NCBI GenBank assembly: GCA_002077045.2
Contig: KZ111198.1
Coordinates: 42,645-106,644 of the forward strand
Reading direction: 5' to 3'
DNA: 64,000 bases
From: Rachicladosporium sp. CCFEE 5018
Taxonomy: Eukaryota; Ascomycota; Dothideomycetes; Cladosporiales; Cladosporiaceae
Program-made: the position numbers and the translations under genes
Shown: in pieces, positions 10,315-21,736 of the stretch
Layout of the letters: every line of letters begins with the position of its first letter
Position numbering within the stretch: position 1 is the stretch's first letter
The notes under the pieces: generated by a model
Databases searched by the model: none
What the model was told of the DNA's origin: nothing
The model's input: the letters and a program-made list of their open reading frames with translations, nothing else

Positions 10315-10914
10315 TCCTGTTGTGAACACCTTGATGCTCCCACTCCCCGTCTGCTTTGCCCCAATGACCTCCTTCCTTCCAATCCTCTTCACTAGCTCCT
10401 CACAGGAGAGTCCTGCAATCTCCTTACGCTCCTCTGGGTCTTGAATCCTGACTGTCACCCCTGTAGGCTGTTCTTTGGCTGCAGCTCTTGCCCAGGTTCT
10501 CTGCTGGCTCTGCTGGCTCTGCTGTCCCTGGAGGGTGCTCCTCTGGAACTCTTTTCTGAAGTCTTTAATCTCCTGGAGGAGGAGGTTGGTGCTTGGGCTT
10601 TGTTGTTGTTGTCTTGAGGTCCTGGCTTGGAGGATGTTGATGACATGAGCAGCCTTCTGAAGCAGGATCTTGTATGCCCTAGCATGTAAGTCCTGTCCTT
10701 CACAGGCCTCTAAGATGTCCTTCTGGAGTGCTTGAACTGTCTGGGTGTCTAGGGTCTGGTGCTGTTGGGTAGGTGTCTTCCTCTGCTGTAGGGGGAACCC
10801 CTGACTTCCTCATACTCCCCGCTGTCCTCCACCTCTGTCCTGTCGCTGTTCCCTGTCTTCAGTAACATCCTCTCCTCCACTCTGATCGCTTCCTTGTTCC
10901 TTAGGTGTGTACAT
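10315..10914 (-). mobile_element. LINE (Tad-like) ORF1 fragment
   Basis: Minus-strand frame from a possible ATG at 10914 to the gap. After a Gln/Glu-rich start, whose frame appears shifted near 10810, it encodes ALQKDILEACEGQ, KILLQKAAHVINILQ, LLLQEIKDFRKEF and then VTVRIQDPEERKEIAG and LSCEELVKRIGRKE. This combination of coiled-coil head and RIxDPxE...EELVKRI is the gag-like ORF1 of fungal Tad-clade non-LTR retrotransposons. Reverse transcriptase would lie beyond the gap. The copy keeps balanced base composition without obvious RIP. Confidence 0.75.
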
Positions 10915-11340
10915 GTATTATAGATTCTTCTTTTAAGGAGCCTATCCCCTTATACTAGCTATATAGAACCTATAGTACTACTAGAAATATATAGGATAGC
11001 TAGGGTTTTTTCTCTAGCTATATAGATTATTAGAGGCTTCTCTATAGTTTTAATAGATAAATTATATACTAAAGTATCCTAGAAAACCCAAGGAAGGTCC
11101 CTAGGAACTTATATAGCTATAGTAAAAACCTCTAGAAAATTTGAAAAATTTCGAAAAATTTCGAAAAATAAGGTTTTACTAATCCTAAAACGTAAAAACC
11201 TCGTAAAACCGTCTTGTAGGAGTAACGAGATCGCCGATATAGCTATCGAATATCTCTACCTCGTAGCGCGCGCGCGCGCGCACTTAGCCACGTCGCCTTA
11301 AAGTATAAGCCCGTATATCGTAGACGAGGACGGCGCAAAT
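10915..11340. repeat. AT-rich, TpA-rich degenerate tract
   Basis: Sharp drop in GC relative to both sides, with many TATAGCTATA-like and TTTCGAAAAA segments and no coding frame. It may be the decayed leader of the LINE or an older RIP-mutated repeat. The edge against GC-normal sequence is abrupt at both ends. Confidence 0.6.
11266..11281. repeat. (GC)8 microsatellite
   Basis: Eight uninterrupted GC dinucleotides at the end of the AT-rich tract; may form Z-DNA. Confidence 0.9.
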
Positions 11341-11833
11341 TACCAAATTTAGACAGTTAGGTCAATGAGTAGGATGTTACGATGACAGACAGTGCGTAGG
11401 AGGATACAGGAGGCAATTGCGACGTCAGAAACGAGGTCTTTCGCGCGCCGATGAGGTGATACACGGACGCAAATCATGTGTCCCGGCAAAGCGGTCGCGC
11501 GTGACAGTAAGAGCATTGGACTGATGCGAGAATGACGAAGCGACCGACCATTCAACGCAGCTATGATGGAAGTGCGTTGGGCAGGACAAGACGTCCGAGT
11601 GGCTCCGGTAGCGAAGTCGAGACAAAAGGTCAAGCCGCGCGAGGCGGCCCAAGCGAAGCGCACTGGTAGGATTGTAGGATACGAGGATACCTGAGCGCAC
11701 GCGTGCATGAAGTTCGCTAGGGATGCAAGACTGCAATGTGCGCCTGGGCGAGGTGGCTGTCAAGGCACCGCGTAGCACAAGCTGTCACTCGCTACGGACG
11801 TATTCGGTATAGGTACTGCCCATCTCATTAATC
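11341..11833. other. non-coding interval
   Basis: Between the AT-rich tract and the 3-prime end of the Zn2Cys6 gene. Short open frames on the minus strand lack ATG starts and coding character. Confidence 0.4.
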
Positions 11834-13800
11834 TCATTGTCCTGATCCATCGAGAAAGGGTACAGGAAAGTCGCTCAGCAAGCCCCAGTCCTCCACCTGG
11901 ATGGGCGAGTAGTACAACGAGTCTGTGTTTGTCGGATAGCTGTCCGCTTGCATTGCGTCCTGCACTCTGCCCGGCTGACCATCTTCTGTATTCATCGCCG
12001 CTGCCCTGGCTTTGTGGGCCCGATATGCAAGCTTTTCGAGTGGTCTGCACATCTGTCCGCGCTGCCCACCGCCGTCGACAGCCATGAGATGCTGAAAGCT
12101 GGGCTCTACGACCTCCCATGCGCGGTCTGCCAGTGCTCCGGTGGTTATGGTCGTCATCGCCGCGAATGCGACAGCAATCGCATGCCAATGTGTCCACAGG
12201 CTCCACCCCCAGCAAGCCATTCTCGGATCAGTATGACAATCCCGAGAGTAGTTGAGGGTGTCGACCGCGATCAGGAGGACATTGTCCGAATGCACAGAAG
12301 GCAGCGGCCCAGGTGTGATAGGCTCTGACGTGCCTCGCAGCGAATGCAATCGACAGGCTCCGAGCGTACTGCGTGCGACAGCGATGGCGAAGGCTTGCAA
12401 TGGATTCTCGGGATCGCAATGGTTCAGATACCGTTGCTGTATGGTCTCGTCCAGGGTATGTATGACTTCCTGTCTTTGCTCCCAGAGCTCTGAATTGATC
12501 GAATGTGCACGATGTGCCCTCTTACTTATCTCCTGTAACATGAGCGAGAACGACATATCGGTCCATTCGTTGCGTGGCAGGATGATCTCCGTGCTGCCGA
12601 ACGAGATATCCGAGTCGTTGATGTTCACCGGAAGTGGCACGACGGATCTTTCTGGAGCGATCAGTCGGTCAGACGCCAGATCAACTGCGAGATTAAGATC
12701 TAGGAGACAGAGCGCGTGCCACGTGCGCCGTCTTTGCTGGATTTCGAATGTGTCGTGTCTTGTGACCTGTCGCTGAAGACCAATTGCGAGCGCTATGCGA
12801 ACGGCGACTGCCGCTGTAGTCCAAGTTCACCTGGAGTGATCTTCCTGACGTTGCATGGCCTGTATTCACGTCAGTCATCGTTCGACCTTTACATTGACCT
12901 TGCACACACCAAGAAGATTACGAGTGCTTGCAGCGTAGTCAGGTCCTCCGTTACGATGTAATCTGCTCGGGCCAGTGCGATCTCGGCCATCACTCTGAAG
13001 TGCTCTACGGCCTGAATCCTGGGCTGCCACAATGTCTTCGCGCACTCATCCTCGCTCATCGTCCAGACAGCAGCATAGTAGATAACGTACGTCAGTGCTG
13101 CCACTGAAGTAGAGCCGCGATTGTAGTCAAGATACAATACTCCATCCTCCATATGCGCGCGTACCGAAGGCGCATGGAGGACCTTGAACACAGCATCAAC
13201 ATTGCGGAAGTATACTCCACATAAGTGAGCGCGCAGCATTGGTAGTGGAGGTTGTAACGCATCCATGCCTGGAATGGCGCCAAAGAAGGGATCGATGCTG
13301 CCGCGCGAGATGCCTCTGTCTGTCTCGGGCGAGGCACTGTCCAAGTCGTCAGTGAGGCTGACGGATCGTCCATCGTCCAGATCTGTCTCCAATTGCTCGA
13401 GCTCGTCTTGGAGTGATGCCCAGAATGACGTTCCGAGAAACTGATAGTTGCCGGTAGGCTCGACTGCTCTGACAGGCTCGACTGCTCTGACAGGCTCGAC
13501 TGCTCTGACAGGCTCCGCACTCGAGCTTGTTATCGCCTTCTGATGCCGATAGTACGTCCTGATGAGACCTTCGAGCCGTTCGATGCGCTCATACAGGTTC
13601 TCATTATTCATGCGACCGCCAGCACGTCCTCTAGGTATGCGCTGATTGACGATTGGGATGCATGGTTTGCCACAGGCACGGCATGTGGAACAGGGCAGTT
13701 CGCGATCGCATCGCACTTTTCTCCGTTGGCATGCTTGACATGCAAGTCTTTTCGCCGGCTCCTGCGGCTTTACCTTAGCTTTTCCAGATGGAGTCTCCAT
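11834..13800 (-). pseudogene. Zn2Cys6 transcription factor with fungal-TF middle domain; apparent in-frame stop
   Basis: Nuclear DNA-binding regulator. The ATG at 13800 is followed by the binuclear zinc cluster CQACQRRKVRCDRELPC...C at about residues 17-40, a short linker and a coiled dimerisation segment (YERIERLEGLI). The middle homology domain begins at LRAHLCGVYFRNVDAVFKVLH and runs through LTTLQALVIFLVCAR. After a disturbed stretch (about 12820-12910) it resumes as AVAVRIALAIGLQRQ and RRRTWHALCLLDLNLA and continues to a stop at 11834. In the disturbed stretch the frame reads RQEDHSR-stop-TWTTAAVAVRIA, which is how intact relatives read except for the TGA at 12829-12827. A splice from about 12914 to the AG before 12811 could bypass it but would delete conserved residues. 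Likely a recent pseudogene, possibly an unusual intron. Confidence 0.7.
13456..13515. repeat. 18-bp tandem repeat, three full copies
   Basis: Three exact copies of an 18-bp unit (13456-13473, 13474-13491, 13492-13509) plus a partial fourth inside the Zn2Cys6 gene. It encodes repeated EPVRAV in the linker after the zinc cluster, so copy changes keep the frame. Confidence 0.95.
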
Positions 13801-14413
13801 TGCTACACCCTCAGCTGCTCCGAGCTCCACAATTCATATATGAAGCCACAGCACCGAGCACATGGCCAAGGAATGGCGATCTCGCTCGCCACATCTGCTC
13901 GCTGGTGCGAAATCACGGCGGACTATCTTGTGCGACCGACGACCCGATTCTCCGGGACTGGATCGCATACATGATGCTCGCGTACCTAGATCCAAATGCA
14001 AAGATCGAGCAAGGGAAGGTGCCTAAGCAAAGATCCATGATGTAAGCCAGAATCAAAGTCCGCCCCGAGAAGTCAAAATTCTGGCCGAACGCACAGACCA
14101 TGATGGCCTTGTTCGCAACCTCACTTCGGAGTATGAATGTCTCGACTCCGATCCGCATAGTCTATTCCACTACAACCGCAGCGAGGTCCAGAATGCTGAT
14201 TGCTACCATATTACCGACTTGATTCGCGACAATGACTGCTATGCGATCGAGGCTCCACAACGAGGTTGAGGAAGACGCGCCGACGCTGTACAGATAAGTA
14301 GAGCAATTCTCGCACTCAAGACCTCCTTCGCACGCTGTAAATCACTCTCTCTCTCATCACACTACGTGCCTGTCTTGGCGATCTCGTTTTGTATCCCGTT
14401 CACGATCGACCGT
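13801..14413 (+). other. divergent intergenic interval with possible small plus-strand gene
   Basis: Lies between two outward-reading genes. Two plus-strand stretches look coding: one around 13858-14041 (GDLARHICSLVRNHGG, ILRDWIAYMMLAYLDP) ending at a GTAAGC donor, and one around 14069-14269 in another frame (ERTDHDGLVRNLTSEYE, NADCYHITDLIRDNDC) ending in a stop. A splice from 14042 to the AG at 14160 would join frames. I cannot confirm a gene or a start; it may be a decayed fragment. Confidence 0.25.
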
Positions 14414-16395
14414 ATGTCTTCCCTAACACGCGACACTGCCTTCGGGCAGCTCGTCCGACTTCTCACGGGCAAACGTGTCTTCCAATACGTCGAAGAAAGA
14501 ACCGATGTGCCATCGCCACACGGCTCTGCGAACGCGATGGAGAAGAACGAGGCCCAACTGCGGGGCCCAGACTCGGACTCGACCGACCTGCCAGAGCTCG
14601 AGAAGCATACCCATGAGGATCTCGTCGACTGGTACGGACCGAATGATCCTGGTACGTCCGCAGAACCCCACTGAGAGCCTGGCCACTGCTATAGTCGCTG
14701 ATATTCACAACAGAGAATCCTACGAACTGGTCTACGGCGAAGAAGTTCCTTGTCACGGCAGAGGTTGTTGCTCCCAGGCCCGGAGACCGTCTGCTCGACC
14801 ACTGACGTCCCTCACCCACAGATCTGCCTCCTCACCGTCTCAATATACTCCGGCTCCTCCATATACGCTCCTGCCGTCGAATCCGTGTCTGAAACCTTCG
14901 GAGTCTCTACCGTAGCAGCCATCCTTGGCCTCACCCTCTTCGTCCTTGGCTACGGTCTCGGACCCATGATCTGGAGTCCAATGTCAGAAGTGCCTTACAT
15001 TGGCCGCATGCCAGTCTACATCGCTACACTCGCAGTCTTCGTGGCCCTGCAAGGTCCCGCGGCGAGATCTAGCAGCTTCGGCATGCTCATGGCCATGCGC
15101 TTCCTTACTGGGTTCTTTGGGTCTCCTGTTCTTGCGACTGGCGGCGCTACTTGTGCTGATTTGTATACCCCGGCGAAGAGAACGTATGCGATCGCGATAT
15201 GGGGTGTTGCTGCTGTGTGTGGACCTGCGCTTGGTCCGGTCATCGGTGGCTATGTCACGGAGTATGGTCCTATCACTAGCACCTTCCGAGCTTCCTGGGA
15301 GTGGCCGGTGAGCTGGGCTCATATTAACACACGATTTGGACAGCAGACTGACAGCGATACAGATCTACACGCTCATGTGGATCGGTGGCGCCTGCCTGAT
15401 GATCCTTTTCTTCACCCTCCCGGAGACAAGCGCGAGCAACATCCTCTTTCGCCGCGCCAGCCGACTTCGCACGTGGACTGGAAACCTTAAGCTCATGTCC
15501 AAGCCCGAGATCGACGCTCAAGCCATGTCCACCCGGGACATTCTCAACATGACACTCATACACCCCTTCACGCTGAACTTCACCGAGCCCATGGTCTTCT
15601 TGCTGAACCTATACATCGCGCTTATCTATGGTCTGTTATACTGTTCTCTTCCCTTGTCTCCAATATCGTGACTGATCCACTGGCTAGGTCTGTTATATAT
15701 CTGGTTTGAGAGCTTCCCTATCGTGTTCATCGGCATGCACGGCTTTACTCTGGGTCAGCTTGGATTGGCTTATCTTGGATTGCTTGTAGGCGCTCTGGTC
15801 ATTGTGCCTCCATTCTTTTGGTGGATGCATAAGTATCTCGAGCCGCAGTTTGATGAGAATGGGGAGATATACCCGGAGAAGCGGTTGATTCCATGCTTGG
15901 TGGGAGCGTTCTTCATTCCGATGTGAGTCTTTCCCGCTTCGTTTATGCCTTCCAGATCACTCGACTGACACGCATCTCAGCTGCCTCTTTTGGTTCGGCT
16001 GGTCCTCCAGCCCCGATATCCACTGGATCATGCCCATCATCGGCAGCGCCTGGTTCTCTATGGGTGCCATCCTCCTCTTCATGGCCATTCTCAACTACCT
16101 CCCTGACGCCTACCCCAATCATATCCCGAGTGTGCTTGCCGGTAACGATCTCATGAGAGCTAGCTTCGGTGCAGGCTTCCCGCTATTCGCGAATGCGTTC
16201 TACACGAAGCTTGGAGTGGGCTGGGCGAGCTCGGTATTGGCGTTTATCAGTATTGCCTTTATTCCGATTCCGTTTGTGCTGTATAAGGTAAGGGTTATGG
16301 CGGCTGGTGGTGAGCGAAAGTATTTGCTGACAGTATCCTAGTACGGACCTTTACTTCGCAACAAGTACAGCAGGATTGCGAAGAAGGATCTATAA
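14414..16395 (+). CDS. MFS transporter, DHA1 drug:proton antiporter type, 545 aa
   Basis: Plasma-membrane efflux transporter. Seven exons: 14414-14651, 14714-14763, 14822-15307, 15363-15630, 15688-15922, 15981-16287 and 16342-16395; all six introns are 54-61 bp with GT-AG ends, and the total is an exact multiple of three. A polar N-tail ends in DPENPTNWSTAKKFLVT, the hallmark before the first helix. Then come YSGSSIYAPAVE, GYGLGPMIWSPMSE with the intracellular-loop motif, RFLTGFFGSPVLATGGA, and GPALGPVIGGYV (the antiporter motif C). LPETSASNILFRRA marks the centre. The second half keeps FESFPIVF and LMRASFGAGFPLFA, as in the caffeine-resistance/FLR1-like fungal subgroup. Substrate unknown. 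It diverges from the Zn2Cys6 gene, which could have regulated it, but that is inference. Confidence 0.92.
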
Positions 16396-16939
16396 AGCAC
16401 ACGGCGCTGGCGGAATGCAGGGCGGGAAGCGACAACTATTGGTCATATTCGGCATGTGGTATGGCTTCGGGCTAAGCATACTCGGTGTATAGCACGATGC
16501 TTAGGTGTATGATAGCGTTACAACGGTATAGACATGGAGACAAGCACAAGAGATAGAGACCACGCTGCTACTCTCGTAACATCGGGCGGGTGGTACCGTT
16601 TATAGTGAACGACATGTCTATCTCTATCAGATAACAAACCAAACTTGCTCCGACAGGAGAGTCTCTCCGCCTGTTGACCGTCCTGCCACTCGCAATCCAT
16701 TCATCATTCAGACTACACCACCGCAGCATCTCGTTGCCATCGGCGACGATGACCATGTGCAGAGCAAAAGCCAGCACTGCGCTGGGTACCCTGCTCGTGG
16801 CCAATGAAGTGTAGCCTAATGATCGGCAGGGCAGAGATCGAGGAGCGGCAGTAGTCATCTCAGATCTCATTCTCTATACGACTTTACAATTGTCGCCGCA
16901 AGTAGATCGCAGTACAAGCCGCACATCCCATACTGTACT
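16396..16939. other. intergenic interval between convergent genes
   Basis: Holds the 3-prime ends of the transporter and of the membrane protein pseudogene. Short frames here have no supported coding character. Confidence 0.4.
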
Positions 16940-19406
16940 CTACTCCCCTCTTCCTCGGAAAACCCTCGCCCGGAAGTCCTTCCCTGCAGTGCCCTGCAAC
17001 CCAGCCACGTACTCTGGCTCCGCAACTCCGAAGACGCCTCTCGCATCGCCAGCAACGATATGACCATATTGCACGCGCTGGTGACCGACCTGTTGCAACA
17101 CTTGGTCAATATCTGCGTTTGCCGCGCTAGCGGTCATGGGCGAGCGGAAGGCATGGGCAATTTCGAACGGTCCGAGGCTGACTTTGCGGCCGAGTTGCCA
17201 GTAGCCTGTTGCCACGCTTGATTAGTAGCTGACGCGAACAAGGAAGGGAGAAGTGGCGCGGCTTACCCCAGTATGTTGGCAGGACGCTCAGAACGCATAC
17301 GACTGTCGAGATGATGGCGCCCATCACGTAGAGGAAGCGAGTATTGTAGTGGATGCTCTCGGTGTACATGGTGGCTTGCACGGTGTTGTACTGGTGCGCT
17401 GAGTTGGGATCGGTACCGCTGGCGTCAGTGGCAACTAGAAACCTGCATGTTTACACTGTCAGTGTTTCAGAATACTCGAGCGCTTAGCGGAGATTCGGAA
17501 GCTTACATGATTTCATTGATCATGGCTACTAGACTCTGTGTATTTCTCCGCGGGTTATCCGGGTTCATTGGGTCGCTCATCCAGTGACCGCATATATATG
17601 GGGCAGGCTCGAGCGGCGTGCCGACTGGAGCTTTCACAACGTACTCCTCAGCATTACCTGACGGCGTGAGCTCGAACCCTTGATTGATGGTGCTCTTCAG
17701 TTCCGCTTGCGCGGCGAACAATGTAGTAAATTCGTTCCAAAGTCCACCAAGTCGCGAAACGGGGCTCGAACCATCTCCGACCTCCCATACATTGGCTCTT
17801 TCGATTACACGGAAGCCTTTCTGTTGCTTCGCATCTATGTCGAACGGTAGCGGCAGGTCTCCAGCGTCCTTAGTGGTCAGCGTGATGGTGCGGACACTGC
17901 GTGATCCGTTGTAGGCTTGAGCCATAACCGGATATCCTATGACCGCTGGACGAAGTACACATGACTGATTGTATACGTAACCGGGACAGCCAGAGTATTT
18001 TGAAAGATCGGAGCTGCCAGATGGGGAGAATGAGAGTCCGACGTCGTTGGCTTGAGCGTATAGTACATTGAGCGTGAGTGCTCCAGATGTGAAACCCTTT
18101 ATGTAGTCGTTTTCATCGAAAGCCTTGCTGTACTGCCGGCCAAACTCGATACCAAACACGCTGACTCCCGGTTTCTCGATAGTCGTACCAGTCGGGCCGT
18201 CCGGAGTGGTGATAGTTACATCTTCAGGCTGTGAGATCTCATAGTAAGCTATATTCCCATCGTTCTCAGCCTTTAAGGCGAGTACTTACCTGTATATTTA
18301 TATAGTTGGTAGCTGTCTTGGTTGGCACGGAGCAGTCGAACTCGAAACCAGCAGCCGAGATCTCAGTGAAGCAGGTGGCGTCCTCGCATCCATCAAACCC
18401 GACGTAGGGTAAAGTCCGCGGGCTTTGCTTCCATATAGACACATCGTCAGCAAGGAAAGTGTTGGTGTGTACGCTGTTCGTTCCAATTGACTTAGAAGAC
18501 GTATCCGGCATCGTTGCGTTAGCCCAAGAACGAACAGCGTGTTGCGTGGTCGGCGGATCTACGGCGATTGCTGTGACGGTGGCAGATTGTAGAAGAATCC
18601 CGTCGATGATGGTACATCTGTGGTAGAGCAACGTCAGCGCTTGTCCACCCATTCGGACTTTGCTACCAGTCATCGGAACACGCTCTTGGTGGACACTCAT
18701 AAAGGTAACACGCGCAGCACTGCGATTCAATCTGCTGGGGCGAGGTGTTGAGGCGCCCTATAGAGGGCCAAGGATCTTGTATATAGAATGAGAGGAAAAC
18801 ATACTTTGCAATCAGCGCAGCCAGGGCGATGGTATTGAAGCCCTTGAAAGTCACAGCAGAGAGCGCTGCAGCCTTCACACTCGAGCTGAAGTTCCACTAA
18901 TCATGCAGGTCTTCGATAGTAGACCCCTTCAGTGCCTTCCGCCACCAAGCGATAGCAACGCCATTAGCGATAGCTAGGGGAGAAAGCAAGGTTTGCAGCG
19001 CTATTGAGGATTGTGACGATGACAGAAGGCCGGATCTGCTTCGGCCAGCGGCCTTTCGTCAAGCCGTCGCGATATAGTTCCTTCCACGATTGTTCGCCCT
19101 GGATCTTGCCATTCGAGACCGTGAGTACGGCTACGTTACCTGCCAGGCAGACGAGCACGAGGAATAGAGCTCCAAGACCTAGCCAACTGTAGAGTACCAT
19201 TGTCAGAGACCGCATACGGGTTTGCTAGTGACTGGGACCATCACTCACGGGAATCGACTCAGGAAGCCAGGGCTCCAGCTTGCGTTCTCCTGTTCATGGG
19301 GCGCGTTTCGTGCATCAAGGTCGTTGGACACCGGACGCACTTCTTCGGCAGCCTCCTTCTTCTGCACGTAGTATGGAGCACTAGGTGCTGCGTAGACCGA
19401 CTGCAT
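16940..19406 (-). pseudogene. large membrane protein with extracellular domain (fungal family of unknown function); stop plus frameshift
   Basis: Reconstructed exons are 19406-19249, 19186-18805, 18617-18290, 18228-17507, 17442-17267 and 17205-16940, all with good splice sites. The product would have about 676 residues: a cytosolic head (MQSVYAAPSAPYYV), a first membrane helix (LGALFLVLVCLAGNVAVL), a second segment around ANGVAIAWWRKALKG, a long extracellular region with many Cys and N-glycosylation sites (GCEDATCFTE, SGCPGYVYNQSCVLRP), a final helix (LYVMGAIISTVVCVLSVLP) and a cytosolic tail. Exon 2 carries two lesions: a one-base shift near 18976 between NLAF and LAIANGVAIAWW, and a TAG at 18899-18897 in LHD-stop-WNFSSS where a Q codon would fit. 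Exon total is 3n+1, in line with the shift. Intron 3 (18618-18804) is unusually long at 187 bp. Confidence 0.7.
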
Positions 19407-20209
19407 TGTGCTTATGAACAGATTCCGAGGCGTACCAGTTTTGGGGGAGTCGATGGCAGGGTAACGGTGAGATCATGTTCACCTTGGCCGGGAGTCCAGC
19501 ATTTTCATACAACAGCGGCCCAGAAAATCTAGACCTGATGAGCGAAGTCCGGTCTCGACCGTTATCCACATCTCAGCTGTCAAACCTCACGTGGCTTGCG
19601 GTAGAGTTTGAGGCGCGCCAGACTGCAGGGACATTGAAGATCCTCGGTAGGTGGCCAGCTAACGTAGGTCGTGGATGGAAATCCGGACTCTATCTCCATG
19701 ATTACGTCGGTAGACCAGCATTAGGGACTATTGAATTGCATTGTGGGCAGGTCTGATAAGTGTCGATCAAATAACTTAGTTCGGTCACTTAGATAAGCGA
19801 GTGGGTGGCGCCAGGGTCTTTTCGCAACGGTTTTGGCGTCTGATCTGCACCAGCGCTCGGACACGTGTGGACTAATTATAAACTAACGCGGAACATGGGA
19901 GATACGATGGCAAGGGCATAAACGAAAGCAGCACTCGATTGGCTTGCTCTCTGGTCACCACAATAACTGCTCTATTGCTTCGTTTTCCCAAGTAGACCCG
20001 CTCGCACCATCACTCGCTCAGTCTTCCGTTCAGATTGCCCTCGGGTCTCTGTCTCGCAGAAACGTTGTATCTTCGTAGTGATGCTGCTTCGCAACAACGC
20101 TTACAATGCTTAGGCATACTACCACTGCGATGCCGAAGACCTCTTCATACGCGCTGTCCTTAACGGCCTGTACTTCAGCATCACAAAGCTTGTCTCCCAC
20201 GATTGTCAG
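19407..20209. other. intergenic interval
   Basis: About 800 bp without a convincing gene. One open frame (19475-19756, plus) starts with ATG but reads like random sequence across the upstream region of the neighbouring pseudogene. Confidence 0.4.
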
Positions 20210-21496
20210 TCAGTCATCTTCCGTGAGATCGACCATGTCCTGCTTCTCCACCTTAATGCGTTGCTGCTTCGAACCGCTCGCGATCCCACCCATTTGGTTC
20301 GCGGCGCTCGTAACAGCCTGGCGCCGCATGCACATCCGCTCCCAGTGAATCCACGCGGCGGTCTCGTCTACCCTGTAGCCCTGGCTACGCTGCCGCCACG
20401 CGATGCGCAGCGTGGCGAGATCTGGCACCACCATGGTGCTCCCGGTGCTGCGACTGTAGTCTGTAATGACTTTCTGAAGCTCGCGATCATTGTTCGGATT
20501 GCCTTACCAGGTGCCGTAGAGGAAAGAATCCCATGTCTCGCCGACGTCGCCGTCCAGTGCTATAGGGTTCGGGCGATCGCCGCTACACTCCTGACTGGCA
20601 ACGCTTAGCATTTCATGCTTGACCGCTGGTTCGTGGCCGCGATGCGGCAATGTTTCTGGAGTGATGCGGGTGTTTCGAGAGTCATTGTCGGCGTGGACGG
20701 TGTCTCGGTCCTCAGATATGTGCCGCTTCCGTGTCGCGCGCACATCTGAAGAGCGTGGAAGCTCCGAGGAGGCCAAAGACAGCTGTGTCGGCACGTTGCG
20801 CCGAGTGTCCGCATTTGCAGCGTCTGGTGACTGAGATGCCTGGTTCTGTGTGGTGTGCTGCGCAGTGGTAGTCCGTGGAAGTGGCAGCAGTGGCACCCCG
20901 GCACAATTTTCTGGAAGGTAGGCGTCCAAGGTCCCAAGTTGGCTCATCTCCCTCGCGACCCCCTTCGGAAGCAGCTTTTGACTTGTATTTCCGCCTCCAG
21001 AATCTGTGGCCGCTGGCAATGGCTCGCCAGCCCGAACGGTCCAGATATCGGCTATCCACTTATTCCACGTATTCGCAGCGATAGAACCGTAGACGCGTAG
21101 AAGCGCAGGATTGCGTGCGAGCTCGCCAGAAGTGTTGATCGCACTGCCGCATTCCCAGAACGAAGGGTTCATAGAGATATGGACCCAACTAAAGCCATTA
21201 GGAAGTTGTCCTACGCTCGGTCTGAGGGACCCATTGAGCATTGTCTTCATCTGGTACCTATTCATGGAAAAGCCGCCACCTTTCGGAGCTAGCTTCACCA
21301 AGCCGTACCATTTGTCTTCATCAGTCTTCACCGAGCTGTCCCCAGCGGCGCAGCCCAAGTATATGTACTTGCGTGTCACACCACCGACCACTGCCTCCAC
21401 CACGTCAAGATGCGGGATCTCCGCAAAGCGGGTGGCCAGATTGAGGATGCGATCGCGCATGGTCCGCTGTTGTTCTGGACTTGGTCGTGCGGCCAT
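20210..21496 (-). CDS. hypothetical protein, 408 aa
   Basis: Unrecognised. Exons 21496-20508 and 20447-20210 with a 60-bp intron (GTAAGG...CGCAG). An N-terminal globular domain of about 190 residues includes IPHLDVVEAVVGGVTRKYIY and WYGLVKLAPKGGGFSMNRY. A low-complexity, charged middle (about 200-330) follows, then a conserved-looking C-terminal helix region (DLATLRIAWRQRSQGYR, WERMCMRRQAV). The end EKQDMVDLTEDD is acidic and could be a SUMO-interaction-like motif (VDLTEDD), which is inference. KHEML and IKVEKQ are sumoylation-like, also speculative. The ATG at 21496 is chosen because upstream codons lack another ATG. Confidence 0.65.
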
Positions 21497-21736
21497 CACA
21501 AAAATCTTGGTGTTTCGAGGATGAAAACGTGTGATGACAGCAGTAATGTCGTGCAAGGTAGGTAGCTGAATGTGGCAGTACTTTCAAAGTGAGCCAAGTC
21601 GAGTGAGTGAACGTCACAATGTGAGCTTGCTACATTCTCAAGGCATGTGCGCAGCGTGCAGGGCCGCTCCTTCCCTGGTCGCGGACATCTGGATCGCGAC
21701 TTCCGGTATGTTAGTGTAGATGGCCCGGTCGCATGC

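Noticed and set aside
18618..18804. Possible tRNA B-box-like GGTAGAGCAACG inside intron 3 of the membrane protein pseudogene
   Set aside because: No T-arm or acceptor pairing; it is part of a long intron.
19475..19756. ATG-initiated 93-residue frame, plus strand
   Set aside because: Lies in the upstream region of a minus-strand gene, random-like composition, no partner exon or recognised motif.
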